Positions 17,475 through 27,032 of a DNA stretch of 60,120 bases are shown in pieces. Within the stretch, counting starts at the first letter, position 1. Every line of letters starts with the position of its first letter. The notes beneath the pieces are model-generated. The model made no database searches. It was not told the DNA's origin and worked only from the letters and a program-made list of their open reading frames with translations. The translations under genes and the position numbers were made by a program. Source of the stretch: an uncultured Candidatus Saccharibacteria bacterium (GTDB lineage: Bacteria; Patescibacteriota; Saccharimonadia; Saccharimonadales; Saccharimonadaceae); contig CALJPD010000003.1 in the NCBI GenBank assembly GCA_937981355.1, positions 1 through 60,120 of the forward strand, written 5' to 3'.

Positions 17475-18800
17475 ATGCACACACAATTTGATGCACTGAT
17501 TATTGGTTTTGGTAAGGCGGGCAAGACGCTGGCGGTAGCACTCGCTGGGGCAGGCCAGCGGGTAGCGCTGGTGGAGCAATCGCCGCAGATGTATGGTGGG
17601 ACGTGTATTAACATTGCGTGCATTCCTACCAAGACGCTCGTGAGTGCGGCATCAGCTGGCCGGTCGATCGACGAAGCGTTTGCGCGCAAGACAGCGGTTG
17701 TGACCAAGCTTAATAATAAGAACTACCACATGCTGGCGGACAACCCAGGCGTTGTGGTTATCGATGGCGTTGCGTCGTTTGTTGATGCGCACACGGTGAG
17801 TGTCCAGGCGGGTGAGCAGCACATTGAGCTGCAGGCAGAAAAGTTGTTCATTAATACCGGTGCGGTGCCGGTGATGCCAGCGATTGCCGGCCTTGAGCAA
17901 TCGGCCCATGTCTATACCAGTACGGAGGTACTCAACCAGCAGCTGAAGCCGCAGCGGCTGGCAGTGATTGGTGCTGGGCCGATTGGTCTGGAGTTTGCCT
18001 CAACCTATGCAGCCCTTGGTACAGAGGTCACGCTCTACCATCGTCGAGCGCAGCTGCTTCCGCACGAAGAGCCATCTGTCGCGCAGGCAGTTGCTCAGGC
18101 TCTGGAAGAGCAGGGTATAACACTGGTGCTTGCATCAGATATACAGCAGGTGCGTGATACAGACCGCGGCGTTGCTGTGATACGTGGCGGTGATGAGCAA
18201 GTATATGATGCCGTGCTCGTGGCGGCTGGCCGCCAGCCCAATACAAGCCAGCTTGGCCTCGCCGCCGCTGGTGTGGAGACTGACGAGCGCGGTGCGATTA
18301 TCGTTAATGACCAATTGCAGACCACTCAGCCGCACATTTGGGCGCTCGGTGATGTCAATGGTGGGCCACAGTATACCTATGTGTCGCTCGACGACTTTCG
18401 CATTGTAAAGAGCCAGCTCCTTGGTGATGGGAGCTATACGCGGGTGCAGCGTGCAGTATTGCCTCATGTGATATTTATGCAGACACCACTGGCGCGCGTT
18501 GGCCTGACCGAAGCAGCAGCTCGCGCCCAGTATGGCGATGATGTGAAGGTTAAAGAGCTGCCAGCAATGGCGGTGCCGCGCATGCATGTTGATAATAAAA
18601 CAACGGGGATACTCAAAGCAGTGGTCCAGCCATCGACAGGCCATATTCTTGGCGCGACGCTCTTTTGCCAGCAGGCTCCAGAGGTGATTAATACTATCAA
18701 AACAGTGATGGATGCTGGTTTGCCCTATACTACGCTGCGCGACCAGATCTTTACTCACCCAACGGTGAGTGAGGCGTTGAATGACCTATTTGCTATCTAG
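17475..18800 (+). CDS. FAD-dependent pyridine nucleotide-disulfide oxidoreductase (RclA/MerA-like)
   Basis: The ribosome-binding site AAGGAG precedes the ATG. The 441-residue product begins with a Rossmann FAD site, then GGTCINIACIPTK, the redox-active CxxxxC. A second Rossmann site (IGAGPIGLEFASTYAALG) binds NAD(P)H and ALGDVNGGPQ is the second FAD motif. The C-terminus has the dimerisation domain, ending HPTVSEAL. The spacing resembles RclA and mercuric reductase-like enzymes more than glutathione reductase. It probably defends against oxidants or metals. A terminator follows at 18830. Confidence 0.9.
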   Translation: MHTQFDALIIGFGKAGKTLAVALAGAGQRVALVEQSPQMYGGTCINIACIPTKTLVSAASAGRSIDEAFARKTAVVTKLNNKNYHMLADNPGVVVIDGVASFVDAHTVSVQAGEQHIELQAEKLFINTGAVPVMPAIAGLEQSAHVYTSTEVLNQQLKPQRLAVIGAGPIGLEFASTYAALGTEVTLYHRRAQLLPHEEPSVAQAVAQALEEQGITLVLASDIQQVRDTDRGVAVIRGGDEQVYDAVLVAAGRQPNTSQLGLAAAGVETDERGAIIVNDQLQTTQPHIWALGDVNGGPQYTYVSLDDFRIVKSQLLGDGSYTRVQRAVLPHVIFMQTPLARVGLTEAAARAQYGDDVKVKELPAMAVPRMHVDNKTTGILKAVVQPSTGHILGATLFCQQAPEVINTIKTVMDAGLPYTTLRDQIFTHPTVSEALNDLFAI

Positions 18801-18829
18801 GAATAGTAAGTTGTTTCGCTATCTATGAT

Positions 18830-18858
18830 AAAAGCCTCCTCGTGTATGGGGAGGCTTT
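18830..18858. terminator. Terminator after the disulfide reductase gene
   Basis: AAAAGCCTCC (18830-18839) pairs with GGAGGCTTT (18850-18858) across a 10-base loop. A/T ends on both sides mean it could serve both convergent genes. Confidence 0.8.
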
Positions 18859-18877
18859 GTAACTACTAGAGTGGTTG

Positions 18878-19825
18878 TTATATAAAATCAGCAATATCAT
18901 CGCCGCGCGCCAGTGCGATAGTGTCTTCTATATCTAGCTGGTCTAGGTTGTCGTGCGTGCTTGAGCCGGCTGCTTGCGTTTGCAGGTAGCCATCAACGAA
19001 CGCATCAATATCCGCTAGGGATGGAGCAAGTGTTAACGTTTCGCGATCGAACATATTGTTCACGTCACTCAGGCGATCGATGGTGGCATCGTGGCTGTAG
19101 CGGATATCGGTGTAGGTTTCGGTATCTAGGTGGCGGATGGTGCCACGTGAATCAAGCGCGAAATTCTTAGCCTGGGCGTCGCCATGAATAAAGCCATGGT
19201 TGTGGAGCTCTGCCATAGCACGGCCCGCTACCTGGTACATAGCCCGGCGAGTTTCTGCTGGGGTGTTGGGGTTCCATAGGTAGTTATCGAGTGTGTTGAC
19301 ATTATGTTCGTAACGGCTTAACACGCCAACGCGCTGTGCTCCCCCGGCGGTATTCTCTGCACGAATAAAGCCAAGCGGTGTATAGACTTTGTGTTCACCA
19401 AAGCGCTCATTTACGGCCTTGGCTGCTAAGAACTCGCGACTAGCTGTAATGGGGTGTATGTACTTAACAGCTACAAGTTCGGTAGTGGTGCCAGCTTCTA
19501 ACTGTGCCATGTGGAGCTGGCCAAAAGCAACCTTGGTGCGGCTATGCTGGCGGCCGCGCTCCAGGCCGGGCACTCGGTTGAGACTGCAGTCGTGTAAATT
19601 TTGGTTATTCACTGTGGTGGTAACACCAGACAGCTCTGGTGATAACAAGAGTAAATCACCTGTTGTAAGACTACCAAGCTTACGGATGAGTCGTTCATTA
19701 CGGAAATCGCGCTTCGCGGCTGTTTCGCTGGTGGGAATATATTTCTTTTTAAGGTAATCAACGGTGTTGATTTGTTGAATGGGATCACCATCGATAATTA
19801 AGGTGGGTGCTAGCTTCTCACTCAT
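18878..19825 (-). CDS. Protein-kinase-like (BUD32/APH-type) protein
   Basis: I choose the ATG at 19825: TTGACT, a 17-base spacer and TAAATA lie immediately upstream with 7 bases to the start, a leaderless layout. A TTG at 19861 is the alternative. The catalytic region reads LHNHGFIHGDAQAKNFAL followed by IRHLDTETY, equivalent to the HxD catalytic loop and the metal-binding DFG-like Asp of small-molecule and BUD32-like kinases. The ATP-lysine region is less clear. Substrate unknown. Confidence 0.7.
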   Translation of the reverse strand: MSEKLAPTLIIDGDPIQQINTVDYLKKKYIPTSETAAKRDFRNERLIRKLGSLTTGDLLLLSPELSGVTTTVNNQNLHDCSLNRVPGLERGRQHSRTKVAFGQLHMAQLEAGTTTELVAVKYIHPITASREFLAAKAVNERFGEHKVYTPLGFIRAENTAGGAQRVGVLSRYEHNVNTLDNYLWNPNTPAETRRAMYQVAGRAMAELHNHGFIHGDAQAKNFALDSRGTIRHLDTETYTDIRYSHDATIDRLSDVNNMFDRETLTLAPSLADIDAFVDGYLQTQAAGSSTHDNLDQLDIEDTIALARGDDIADFI

Positions 19826-19945
19826 AACTGTATATTTACCATGAATAGTATCATTAGTCAATGTATCCGTACCAACTCACCGCCCTCCCACCAAAAAAGC
19901 GCTATGCTATCCTTATAAACTCTCACATAAACAAGGAGGAAACAT

Positions 19946-20424
19946 ATGCGCTTACATTCTTATCATACAACAAAACTCGTTGCTTTGGTAGAGTATGGTG
20001 CCATCAGAGCCAGCTTATCCCCATAGTAGTCGACCAGTCATCGTGTGTCAGAGGGTATGAGTCTTCTTATCCTCGTGCTTAATAGCCCCACAAAAGAATC
20101 TTCAAAGCTATATGGGTTTGGGCGCAAACCTTTTACTATCGCCGCTCTACCTTATGTAGTTCATCATGGGTACGAACGTGTCATCAGGCACTTCCGGCGA
20201 TGCATCAGCTTCTCACAAGGTTGGTAGCTTCAGGGGCATCACTGCGCTTTCTCGATAGTACCATGCTTCATGTCTGTAAGCTCGTTCGTGCAGATAGGCA
20301 TAGCGGAGCCAGAGGTATTGCTGCCTTTGGCAAGAATTGGCAGGGATGGCATGTTGGATTTACACTGCACGTGGCAGTCGACTGCCAGGGTAGTCTGTGT
20401 GCATTTCGATACTCCCGCAAATGA
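19946..20424 (+). pseudogene. Decayed DDE transposase, IS982-like
   Basis: An ATG with a good ribosome-binding site (AAGGAGG) starts a frame that meets two adjacent stops after 26 codons. Transposase-like segments then appear in shifted frames, ending with LDSTMLHVC..RADRHSG and WQGWHVGFTLHVAVDCQG, which resemble the first catalytic Asp (LDST) and the GFKLH segment of IS982 enzymes. Several frameshifts and stops show it is dead. The boundaries of the element are not clear. Confidence 0.6.
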
Positions 20425-20950
20425 ACATGGTGCCCACTAAACACCCTACCTGGTAAACGATATCACGCGTATTGTTCCTGGTGATAGTGCAAACAACGCG
20501 CGTGTCATGCGACATAAAATGTGGCAACAACATAAGTACATAGGTTTGTGCGCCGCCCTATCTAAAGTAGCGCACAAAACCAATTACTGCTTGACAGCAC
20601 CTTCTTCTGAAAAAAACGAGTGAACATCGAGTGCATATTTGACTTTCTTAAAGAGCATCTTCACCTCGACTCCTCGTTCCCTCGAAGCGTGAACGGCTAT
20701 GCCGTTCACTATATCCGTACCCTACTTGGCTACCAAGTGGGGTGGGGTTGAGATTTAGGTATACACGTGAATATCAAAACCTATTATATTGGTATTTGCT
20801 CTTTACCGCTCACTACTCCATATCGATGAAACAAGAGGGCCGACGTAGTCCAGTGTAAGAGGTTGATATTGGGGGAATATCGGTCCTAATAGTGATCTAC
20901 CTGATGGAGTGTAGCGTGGAGCATGAGAAAACAGAGGAATTTTGAGATTC
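20425..20950. other. Non-coding gap after the transposase remnant
   Basis: No ORF of useful length is present. A weak transposase-like trace (PGDSANNARVMRHKMW at about 20480) suggests the first part is further decayed insertion-sequence DNA. Apart from the hairpin at 20689 I see nothing else. Confidence 0.5.
20689..20709. repeat. Perfect 9-bp hairpin with 3-base loop
   Basis: GTGAACGGC (20689-20697) and GCCGTTCAC (20701-20709) flank TAT. There is no T-run, so it is not a clear terminator; it may be part of an insertion-sequence end. Confidence 0.6.
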
Positions 20951-21017
20951 AAATAGACAATTGACAATGCTACCACGCATTTCGTACAATAGAAATCCTA
21001 GACAATAAGGAGAACAC

Positions 21018-21502
21018 ATGTCAAATTCAGAGAGAGAGAGAGAGCCTTAACAGGCAATGCTGAGCAGATAGATGCTGGTGAGGTTGCGGCTGAGCGTAGC
21101 GACCAACAACGAACACGCGCTATAGCAGTGGTGGCAGCAAAAGGAATTGAAATGGCAACGGCTATTTCTCGTTTTAAAGAATGGCGAGAAGGAAGACGAG
21201 AAGAAAAGTGGGAGAAACGGGCAGCTGCCTACAAAGAAGCGAGGAGAACCCTTTATGGTCCAATGGTAGACCATATCTCTTTTGGTCTTCTTGGTGCTCG
21301 CCCCGGAACGGGAATTAATGTCCCAATGGTACTCCCCCCTAATCCGGTGCTCGTAGCTTATGGGAAGAAAATGCGTCGTGATTCGGAGACCCCGGAGGGG
21401 CAGAAGCGGCTTGATGATCTTCTCGAATTCCTTACACGGGAAGATGAAAAAGAGCGGCGTTCTTGGAAACAACAAGACCAAGGTGATGATAAAGTACTTT
21501 AA
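21018..21502 (+). CDS. Hypothetical charged protein, out of frame at an (AG)8 tract (possible phase-variable gene)
   Basis: A promoter (TTGACA near 20961, TACAAT 18 bases later), AAGGAG and an ATG at 21018 give MSNSERERE, then the frame shifts at the AG tract and stops within 16 codons. One extra AG unit would join the ATG to ALTGNAEQIDAGEVAAERSD and on to the stop at 21502, giving about 162 residues. The downstream part alone could start at the GTG of 21128. The protein is rich in E, R and K with one less polar segment (MVDHISFGLLGARPGTG). Family unknown. Confidence 0.6.
21029..21044 (+). repeat. Dinucleotide tract (AG)8 inside a coding start
   Basis: Eight AG units lie at codons 4-9 of the gene above. 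Such tracts slip during replication; at 8 units the ORF is off, at 9 it would be on. Confidence 0.9.
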
Positions 21503-21562
21503 GGCATCAAGTAACAAAATTTCTAGGCTCTGAATCATATCACTGTATAGTGATATACACAG

Positions 21563-22135
21563 CTATGCCGCCCGAAACTCATACACAAACGCACCTGTCC
21601 TTTGTGAGAGGCAGATGATGCCTAGGTCGGGTGAGCCGTGTTTGTCTGGGAGTGTTTGTCCAAGATAATGGAAGCGAATGATACACGAGCTATCTGGTTC
21701 AGCGGCCGAATTCAGTAGAGCACGCGCGTGGCCAGACACCTGCTCTGAAGAATCAAGTGGCAGTGTGCGCCCAAGCCGCGAATATGTAATCCACCCCGTG
21801 CAGCCAAACGCGCAATTGCGAAACGGCTGGCTAGCGAGCAGACGCTGGCGTGCGGCGTGGTCGGTGATAGTGCCGATGACGATGCCACCTGGCCCATCAA
21901 TATTGATAAATTCACCGCGGCTTAACGTAATGTCGAGCGACTGCGTGGCCTCGCTTTTTACTCGCTGCGCGAGCTCCTTCGTCGCATTCGTCCAGAGTGG
22001 TTCGGGTCGCACTGCGTGTAGGGTAACGCTTATGCCAACGTCTGCCACGATGAGCAGCATAATTACCATAAGCGGCAGCCACATATGGCGGAGAAGAGTG
22101 AGAAGCTTGGCGAGTGTATTGCACATGTGTTTCAT
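21563..22135 (-). CDS. Hypothetical membrane-anchored extracytoplasmic protein
   Basis: TATACT lies exactly 6 bases before the ATG at 22135, without a ribosome-binding site. The 190-residue product has one N-terminal transmembrane helix (about residues 18-40) and an external domain with two Cys near residue 105 (CAFGC) and two more further on. I do not recognise the family. Confidence 0.65.
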   Translation of the reverse strand: MKHMCNTLAKLLTLLRHMWLPLMVIMLLIVADVGISVTLHAVRPEPLWTNATKELAQRVKSEATQSLDITLSRGEFINIDGPGGIVIGTITDHAARQRLLASQPFRNCAFGCTGWITYSRLGRTLPLDSSEQVSGHARALLNSAAEPDSSCIIRFHYLGQTLPDKHGSPDLGIICLSQRTGAFVYEFRAA

Positions 22136-22220
22136 GCATATAGTATAGAGCAGGCGCTGGATGCTTGCAATGAGAGCAAAACAATGTAATAGCTAAAGGT
22201 ATGTTGTCGCGCTGCGTGCG

Positions 22221-23888
22221 CTATTTTGTGCCAGCAAGGTAGATTTCTTGCACCTGGGCATCATTAAGTGCGGTGGTGTGGATAGCCCCAAACTGCATCA
22301 TGCCAGTGAAGAATGTGTTTGTGCTGTTAATAGGTGTGTCATCGCCATTACGCCACTCGCTAAAGCGCCCACAGCCAAACTTCCAGTAACCGCGGAAGTT
22401 TTGGCCTTGTGTGACACTCGGGTCATGAGCAACCAGTGCGCCATCGGCATAGAGCCGCATGCCTTGTGGTGAGAGTGAGGCTGCAACATGATGCCATTTG
22501 CCATCGGCGTAGTTTTTGCCGGCTGGTGAGAAGATTGAGCGCGTGGCATTAGGCCACACCGCAAAGGCAACACGTCCTTGCTTATCGAGAAAGAGGACGC
22601 GGTCTAAGCTTGGGTCGGCACCATTGTCTGGTGTACTAGCAAAGCCAGCAATGCGCCCATTGTTTGTCCCATACTGGCGGGTATTGAACCAGACAGAGAG
22701 GGTGAAGGTAGTGGGGTTATCGATGAGTGTGGGGTAAGTAAGGCAGGTATCTTTGAAGAGGGTGCTGCGCACACGGTCGCGGCGGCAGGCGTATGATTGT
22801 GAGCCATGAGCAGCGGCAGAGCGCGTCAGCCAGGAGCCATTATGGCCATTGCCAGATAGGTCGCGCTCGGTGGTACCAGTATCGAAGTACGTCATGCCAT
22901 AGATGAAGAGTGCCTGCGCGGGGGCAGTGAGCTTGGTGGCATCAGCGCAGTTGTAGAGCACAGGGCGGGTGGTATTAGTATTGTTGTTGATCGTACCAGA
23001 AAACGCCCCGCTTGTTAGATAAAAATTATGAAAGATAATAAACCATATTCCCACTAGGGTAATAATCACTGCAATAATGACAGAGGTAACAGGCAGTGGC
23101 TGTGGTGAGTTATCTGCTGGAGTAGGCCGAGATAGCTGGCGAAGGCCGTAGAGCATGAGGCCAAAGGGGATAAGACAAATGAACAGAATGCATAGGATAA
23201 CCCATGCCGTGTAATGAATCGTTGGCGTGAAGAAATACTGCCCGTGACTATTTTGTACCGAGACGGTAATGGTGGCATCTTGGCCGGGGTAGAGCACTGT
23301 GCCGACTGCATCAATTGGGAAGACGCCAGTATTAACGATGTGCATAGTCGCGCCTTCATTGGACGGCAAAACACTGAGCACACTAAAGTTGATCCATGGA
23401 TGAAACCACAGTGACACAGCGCAAAGCACCAGCGTCATGCCAATAATCCGATAATACCAGCGCCACGTTGGGCGAGTCCGGCGGGTGGCTAAGTGGATGA
23501 CAAGCCAGCCAATCACCACCCATGGCACCATTAGCCATACCCAGCCAAGCCATGGGTTGATGAAAATTGCTTTGCCAATGATGGCGCTGTGCTCGATGGG
23601 AAGTGGATCGGCCGCGTGGTTGAGGTCGCCCTTGGTGAGGATACGCTGGTTGGTGATAGACTGAATTCGATGGGTGTATGTCCGGCCGTGGCGCTGAAAG
23701 GTAATGATATCGCCGGGGTGGTAGCTGTTGGCTGGCTGGGTGACAACGAGCGAGCCGACTGGCGCGGCAGTAGCCATACTCGGTGTTGTGACGAAAAAGA
23801 TACGCATGCCAAGCGCCACCATCACAGCAACGAAGCCTCCAAGACAGAGGCTCAGGATAGTGATGATAATCATTCGTTGCCGAGGCAT
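22221..23888 (-). CDS. Signal peptidase I (ER/SipW type) fused to a LamG-like lectin domain
   Basis: I choose the ATG at 23888 because GGAGTAGGA precedes it; a TTG at 23921 overlaps the TasA-like gene. Residues 1-130 are an ER/SipW-type signal peptidase: TM helix, PSM with Ser37, YTHRI with His73 (histidine instead of lysine) and KGDLN with Asp88. More TM helices follow (about 115-135, 145-170, 235-265, 290-315). The C-terminal 220 residues are a LamG/concanavalin-type fold (TFTLSVWFN, WHHVAASLSPQGMRLYADG). It lies just after the TasA-like gene and probably processes it. The lectin fusion is unusual. Confidence 0.8.
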   Translation of the reverse strand: MPRQRMIIITILSLCLGGFVAVMVALGMRIFFVTTPSMATAAPVGSLVVTQPANSYHPGDIITFQRHGRTYTHRIQSITNQRILTKGDLNHAADPLPIEHSAIIGKAIFINPWLGWVWLMVPWVVIGWLVIHLATRRTRPTWRWYYRIIGMTLVLCAVSLWFHPWINFSVLSVLPSNEGATMHIVNTGVFPIDAVGTVLYPGQDATITVSVQNSHGQYFFTPTIHYTAWVILCILFICLIPFGLMLYGLRQLSRPTPADNSPQPLPVTSVIIAVIITLVGIWFIIFHNFYLTSGAFSGTINNNTNTTRPVLYNCADATKLTAPAQALFIYGMTYFDTGTTERDLSGNGHNGSWLTRSAAAHGSQSYACRRDRVRSTLFKDTCLTYPTLIDNPTTFTLSVWFNTRQYGTNNGRIAGFASTPDNGADPSLDRVLFLDKQGRVAFAVWPNATRSIFSPAGKNYADGKWHHVAASLSPQGMRLYADGALVAHDPSVTQGQNFRGYWKFGCGRFSEWRNGDDTPINSTNTFFTGMMQFGAIHTTALNDAQVQEIYLAGTK

Positions 23889-23910
23889 GCGCCGTCCTAC
23901 TCCAGAGGAA

Positions 23911-24564
23911 TTATGCGCCAAATGTCCATGTCAGTGGTTGCGAGACCTGCAAGCCTTGGTAGGTTGGGCCAGCACTGGCGTCGAGTGATACCTCGAAGGT
24001 GATCGGGACGCTCTCACCTGCATTGATGGTTGCTTTGCTGAGCTTGGCGAGCAGGTCGATAGCGCCGCCTGTTTGCAATTGTGCAGCAGTACCCGTAAAG
24101 AGTGTGCTGCTACCTGATTTGATGGCCACCTTGACTTTGCTACAGAGGTCAGTTGCACTACCTGCTAAAGAAGCACCAGGGACAGGTGATTGGCTACATG
24201 TGCCAGGATTGAGGCTAAAGGATGTTGCGGCCACACTTCCGGTGTTTTGCAGGGTAATGTTGGTTGTTTTGGCTGGGCCACCAGCAACGAGTGCAGCAGC
24301 AGTGCCACCATACTTGTTGATAGTAGAGCAGGTCGCAGAGTTGGTTGTCGCGCCAGCACCATCTGTACTGTTGCAGGTGTACGTGCCCGATGTCTCCTTC
24401 ATGGTGAGTGTACCAGTTGAGGCGCTGTTGATGGTGTTTTGGATGCTTGCCGCAAAGCCTGCGAAGGTCGGTGTAAAGGTAAAGGCGACCAGCAGTGCAC
24501 CGACAATCCCCGTTGAGATAAGGCCAATCCGCTTCTTGCCCTGGCCAGCCTGAGTTGCAATCAT
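23911..24564 (-). CDS. TasA/camelysin-like secreted fibre protein (SipW substrate type)
   Basis: AAGGGGG precedes the ATG. A long signal peptide (GLISTGIVGALLVAFTF, then TPTFAGFAAS) is typical of SipW-dependent proteins. The mature part has TNITLQNTGSVAATSFSLN and VPITFEVSL, the beta-sandwich of TasA/camelysin family proteins, plus four or more cysteines. In Bacillus such proteins form biofilm fibres. Pairing with the adjacent signal peptidase gene supports the assignment. It may form surface fibres used in attachment. Confidence 0.75.
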   Translation of the reverse strand: MIATQAGQGKKRIGLISTGIVGALLVAFTFTPTFAGFAASIQNTINSASTGTLTMKETSGTYTCNSTDGAGATTNSATCSTINKYGGTAAALVAGGPAKTTNITLQNTGSVAATSFSLNPGTCSQSPVPGASLAGSATDLCSKVKVAIKSGSSTLFTGTAAQLQTGGAIDLLAKLSKATINAGESVPITFEVSLDASAGPTYQGLQVSQPLTWTFGA

Positions 24565-24739
24565 AAAATCCCCCTTATGGTTATGTTAGGTATCAGTGTA
24601 TCAAAAGCATGAGCGTTATACAAGGTGGCAACGTATTGATAGTGATGACTCGGTTGGTAACGGTATCGCATACCGACATTGCTGCTTCATGTTATTGGCT
24701 GCGATATATTCTAGCTGCGCAGCTCCTCACAAACCTGCT

Positions 24740-24791
24740 ATAATAGAATATGAGTAGAAAGTAAAGAGGCGTTATCGTCCAGGATAGCGCG
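24740..24791 (+). promoter_or_regulatory. Promoter and putative operator of the TetR gene
   Basis: TGCTATAAT (extended -10, TATAAT at 24740-24745) is followed by a 22-bp imperfect palindrome, GCGTTATC (24770-24777) and GATAGCGC (24784-24791), in the 5' leader. This is a plausible autorepression site. Confidence 0.5.
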
Positions 24792-24809
24792 AGCGGAGGT
24801 CGGAGCGAT

Positions 24810-25382
24810 ATGGCAATCAGTCAGGCGAAACTAATTCAGGCAGCGCGGCGGGTCTTTGCCCAGGATGGCTACAAGGCGGCATCGATCGTGGAGATTGCTC
24901 AGGTGGCAGGTATTGCGGTTGGCGGCGTGTATTTACTTTATCCGTCTAAATTAGAGCTCTTCCTTGCAGTGTATCGTGCGGAGGACGAAAAGACAAAGAA
25001 CCGGATTGTTGGGCGGATCGATTGGTCGCAGCCGCGGGCGGCTTTTGCAGCCTATCTACGCGCCACAACGCAAGCAATGCGGCGTAATAAAATCCTGGCT
25101 GAGTGGCAAAGTGATGTGCCTGGCGAGCAGGTACGCCAAGCCTACCATGATGATGCGAAGCAGGCAGGAGCGGGTCATAGCCTGGCAGTGCGTGGTGAGT
25201 TCTTTGCCGAGCAGGTGCAGCAGTGGCGGCGCGATGGCAGACTACGGCCAGGCGCGACCGACCAGATAATTAGCGAGCTCTTTACGGCGGTGGCAGCGAT
25301 TGACGCGCTGGAGGGTATCGCCCCAAAGACGATGCGGTTTATGGTTGATGCGGTGCTCGAGCAACTGTTTGTCAGCGAGTAG
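24810..25382 (+). CDS. TetR-family transcriptional regulator
   Basis: The 190-residue protein has the TetR N-terminal HTH at residues about 5-50 (RRVFAQDGYKAASIVEIAQVAGIAVGGVYLLYPSKLELF) and a helical ligand-binding C-terminal domain. GGAGG lies upstream. It probably represses itself through the palindrome in its leader, and perhaps the divergent TasA/SipW operon (its promoter region is shared, about 245 bases). The ligand is unknown. Confidence 0.85.
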   Translation: MAISQAKLIQAARRVFAQDGYKAASIVEIAQVAGIAVGGVYLLYPSKLELFLAVYRAEDEKTKNRIVGRIDWSQPRAAFAAYLRATTQAMRRNKILAEWQSDVPGEQVRQAYHDDAKQAGAGHSLAVRGEFFAEQVQQWRRDGRLRPGATDQIISELFTAVAAIDALEGIAPKTMRFMVDAVLEQLFVSE

Positions 25383-25487
25383 CTGTTGTAATACGCCACT
25401 GTAAGATAATGAACTGTGCAGAACGCAGAAGCGAGTCTGACGTATCATTTGCAATTATGACTGCTTCATCGTATACTTATCACTAGT

Positions 25488-26402
25488 ATGTTGCAATATC
25501 TTCGTTCGAGTGAGGCAGATCAGACGATTACGCCGCGCGATGCGCTGCGGGTTGGGTCGTGGCTGCGCTGTGAGAAGCCCAGCAGTGAGGAGATCGATAC
25601 GCTCCTGGTGCTTGGTATGGACGAAAACATCATCAAAGATGCGCTGGACCCGCACGAGGTGCCACGTGTTGAGTTTGAGGATGAGTGGACGTATTTGATT
25701 GCCCGCTTGCCCGATACGGACGATGATTTTAATGACTTTACGACGCCGATATTGTTTGGTATTCACAAAAACTACGTGGTGACACTTTCGCGTGATAGCC
25801 TGGGCCGGCTCTGGCAGCCTTTTGTTGACAAGACGCGAATGAATACGGCGCGGCGAATAGAGCTCGTGGTGGCAATGATCGAGGCGGTGTCGCTGCAGTA
25901 CCAGCGGCGAGTGGCGACGATCAACCGGCAGATGCGGGCAGCAACAGACGATCTCCATACGCTGCGGGCGCGCGATATCGTGACGCTGACCGAGTATGAG
26001 CGCAAGCTCAACGACTACCTCAACGCGCTGGTGCCAATGAACTGGGCGATTGAGCGCTTGATGGCAAACCGCAGTCTCCGCCTCAAAGAGGATGATAAGG
26101 ATGATGTGGAGGATATCTCGATTGATTTGGAGCAGGTGATTGCGCGTTGTAAGTCGCTTCTGCGCACCATCACTAATGTGCGTGATAGCTACCGCGCCGT
26201 GATGGATACGCGCCTGAACGAGACGATTCGCTTACTAACGGTGATCACGGTGGCCCTGACTATCCCAACGATGATCGCTGGGCTTTATGGTATGAATGTG
26301 CCTGTGCCAGGGGCGGACGACCCAACGATGTTTTGGAAAATTACCACAGTGAGTGTGATAGCCGCCATGGCAACCGGGTATTATTTCTTGCGCCGGCGGT
26401 AG
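25488..26402 (+). CDS. corA: CorA-family magnesium/divalent cation channel
   Basis: The 304-residue product has the long helical cytoplasmic domain and two C-terminal transmembrane helices, the first ending in the signature GMN (IAGLYGMNVPVPGA). CorA pentamers carry Mg2+ into the cell. TTGCAA (25449-25454), a 17-base spacer and TATACT (25472-25477) lie 10 bases before the ATG, with no ribosome-binding site. The length is typical. Confidence 0.9.
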   Translation: MLQYLRSSEADQTITPRDALRVGSWLRCEKPSSEEIDTLLVLGMDENIIKDALDPHEVPRVEFEDEWTYLIARLPDTDDDFNDFTTPILFGIHKNYVVTLSRDSLGRLWQPFVDKTRMNTARRIELVVAMIEAVSLQYQRRVATINRQMRAATDDLHTLRARDIVTLTEYERKLNDYLNALVPMNWAIERLMANRSLRLKEDDKDDVEDISIDLEQVIARCKSLLRTITNVRDSYRAVMDTRLNETIRLLTVITVALTIPTMIAGLYGMNVPVPGADDPTMFWKITTVSVIAAMATGYYFLRRR

Positions 26403-26459
26403 GGAAATATTTATTAATTAGCCAAGCTCTGTTTGCATCTCTATCGTATAATCAGAAGT

Positions 26460-27026
26460 ATGATGAATACGGATAGTCTTATAAAGTTTTTCGAAGAGAA
26501 ACTTAAAGAAGTTGAGAAAATGATTTCTTTAGGTAGAAACAATATTGAATTCAAAGTATGGAAGAATAGTATCGTTGATACTTATAAACGTATGGGTGAG
26601 TTATACACAGAACATATTAAGGAAATTAGTTTGTCATCAAAAAGTGGAGTGGTGATTCCAGAGTGTGATCCTGATTATAATAGTCGTGACCGAGAAAAAT
26701 ATATACAGGTAATAAGAACAATCGAAACTGAAATACGAAGCACTATTAAATCGTTAGAGAGATGGGGATATCAACAGACTCATACTAGGCCGGACGATAG
26801 CAAGGATAATAGAGTAACTATTAATAATATAAACCAGCAAACACAAAACAATCTGCAAACCATTAACTTATCACAATATGATCAACAAACACAAAACAAG
26901 ATCCAAGAATTATACGATGAGCTTGGCAAAAAGAAACAGAACAAGGAGACTATACGAGGTATTCTTAAATGGTTTGCTGATAAAAGTATTGATGCACTGA
27001 TTGCAATATTATCATCGAAGATATGA
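26460..27026 (+). CDS. AT-rich hypothetical protein
   Basis: TATAAT (26447-26452) lies 7 bases before the ATG chosen. The 189-residue product is helical and charged, has an N/Q-rich stretch at about residues 120-150, and a hydrophobic C-terminal helix (about 165-188). Base composition is much lower in G+C than its neighbours and AGA codons are common, suggesting transfer. The layout resembles small phage-defence proteins, but I cannot assign one. Confidence 0.6.
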   Translation: MMNTDSLIKFFEEKLKEVEKMISLGRNNIEFKVWKNSIVDTYKRMGELYTEHIKEISLSSKSGVVIPECDPDYNSRDREKYIQVIRTIETEIRSTIKSLERWGYQQTHTRPDDSKDNRVTINNINQQTQNNLQTINLSQYDQQTQNKIQELYDELGKKKQNKETIRGILKWFADKSIDALIAILSSKI

Positions 27027-27032
27027 GAGTGG

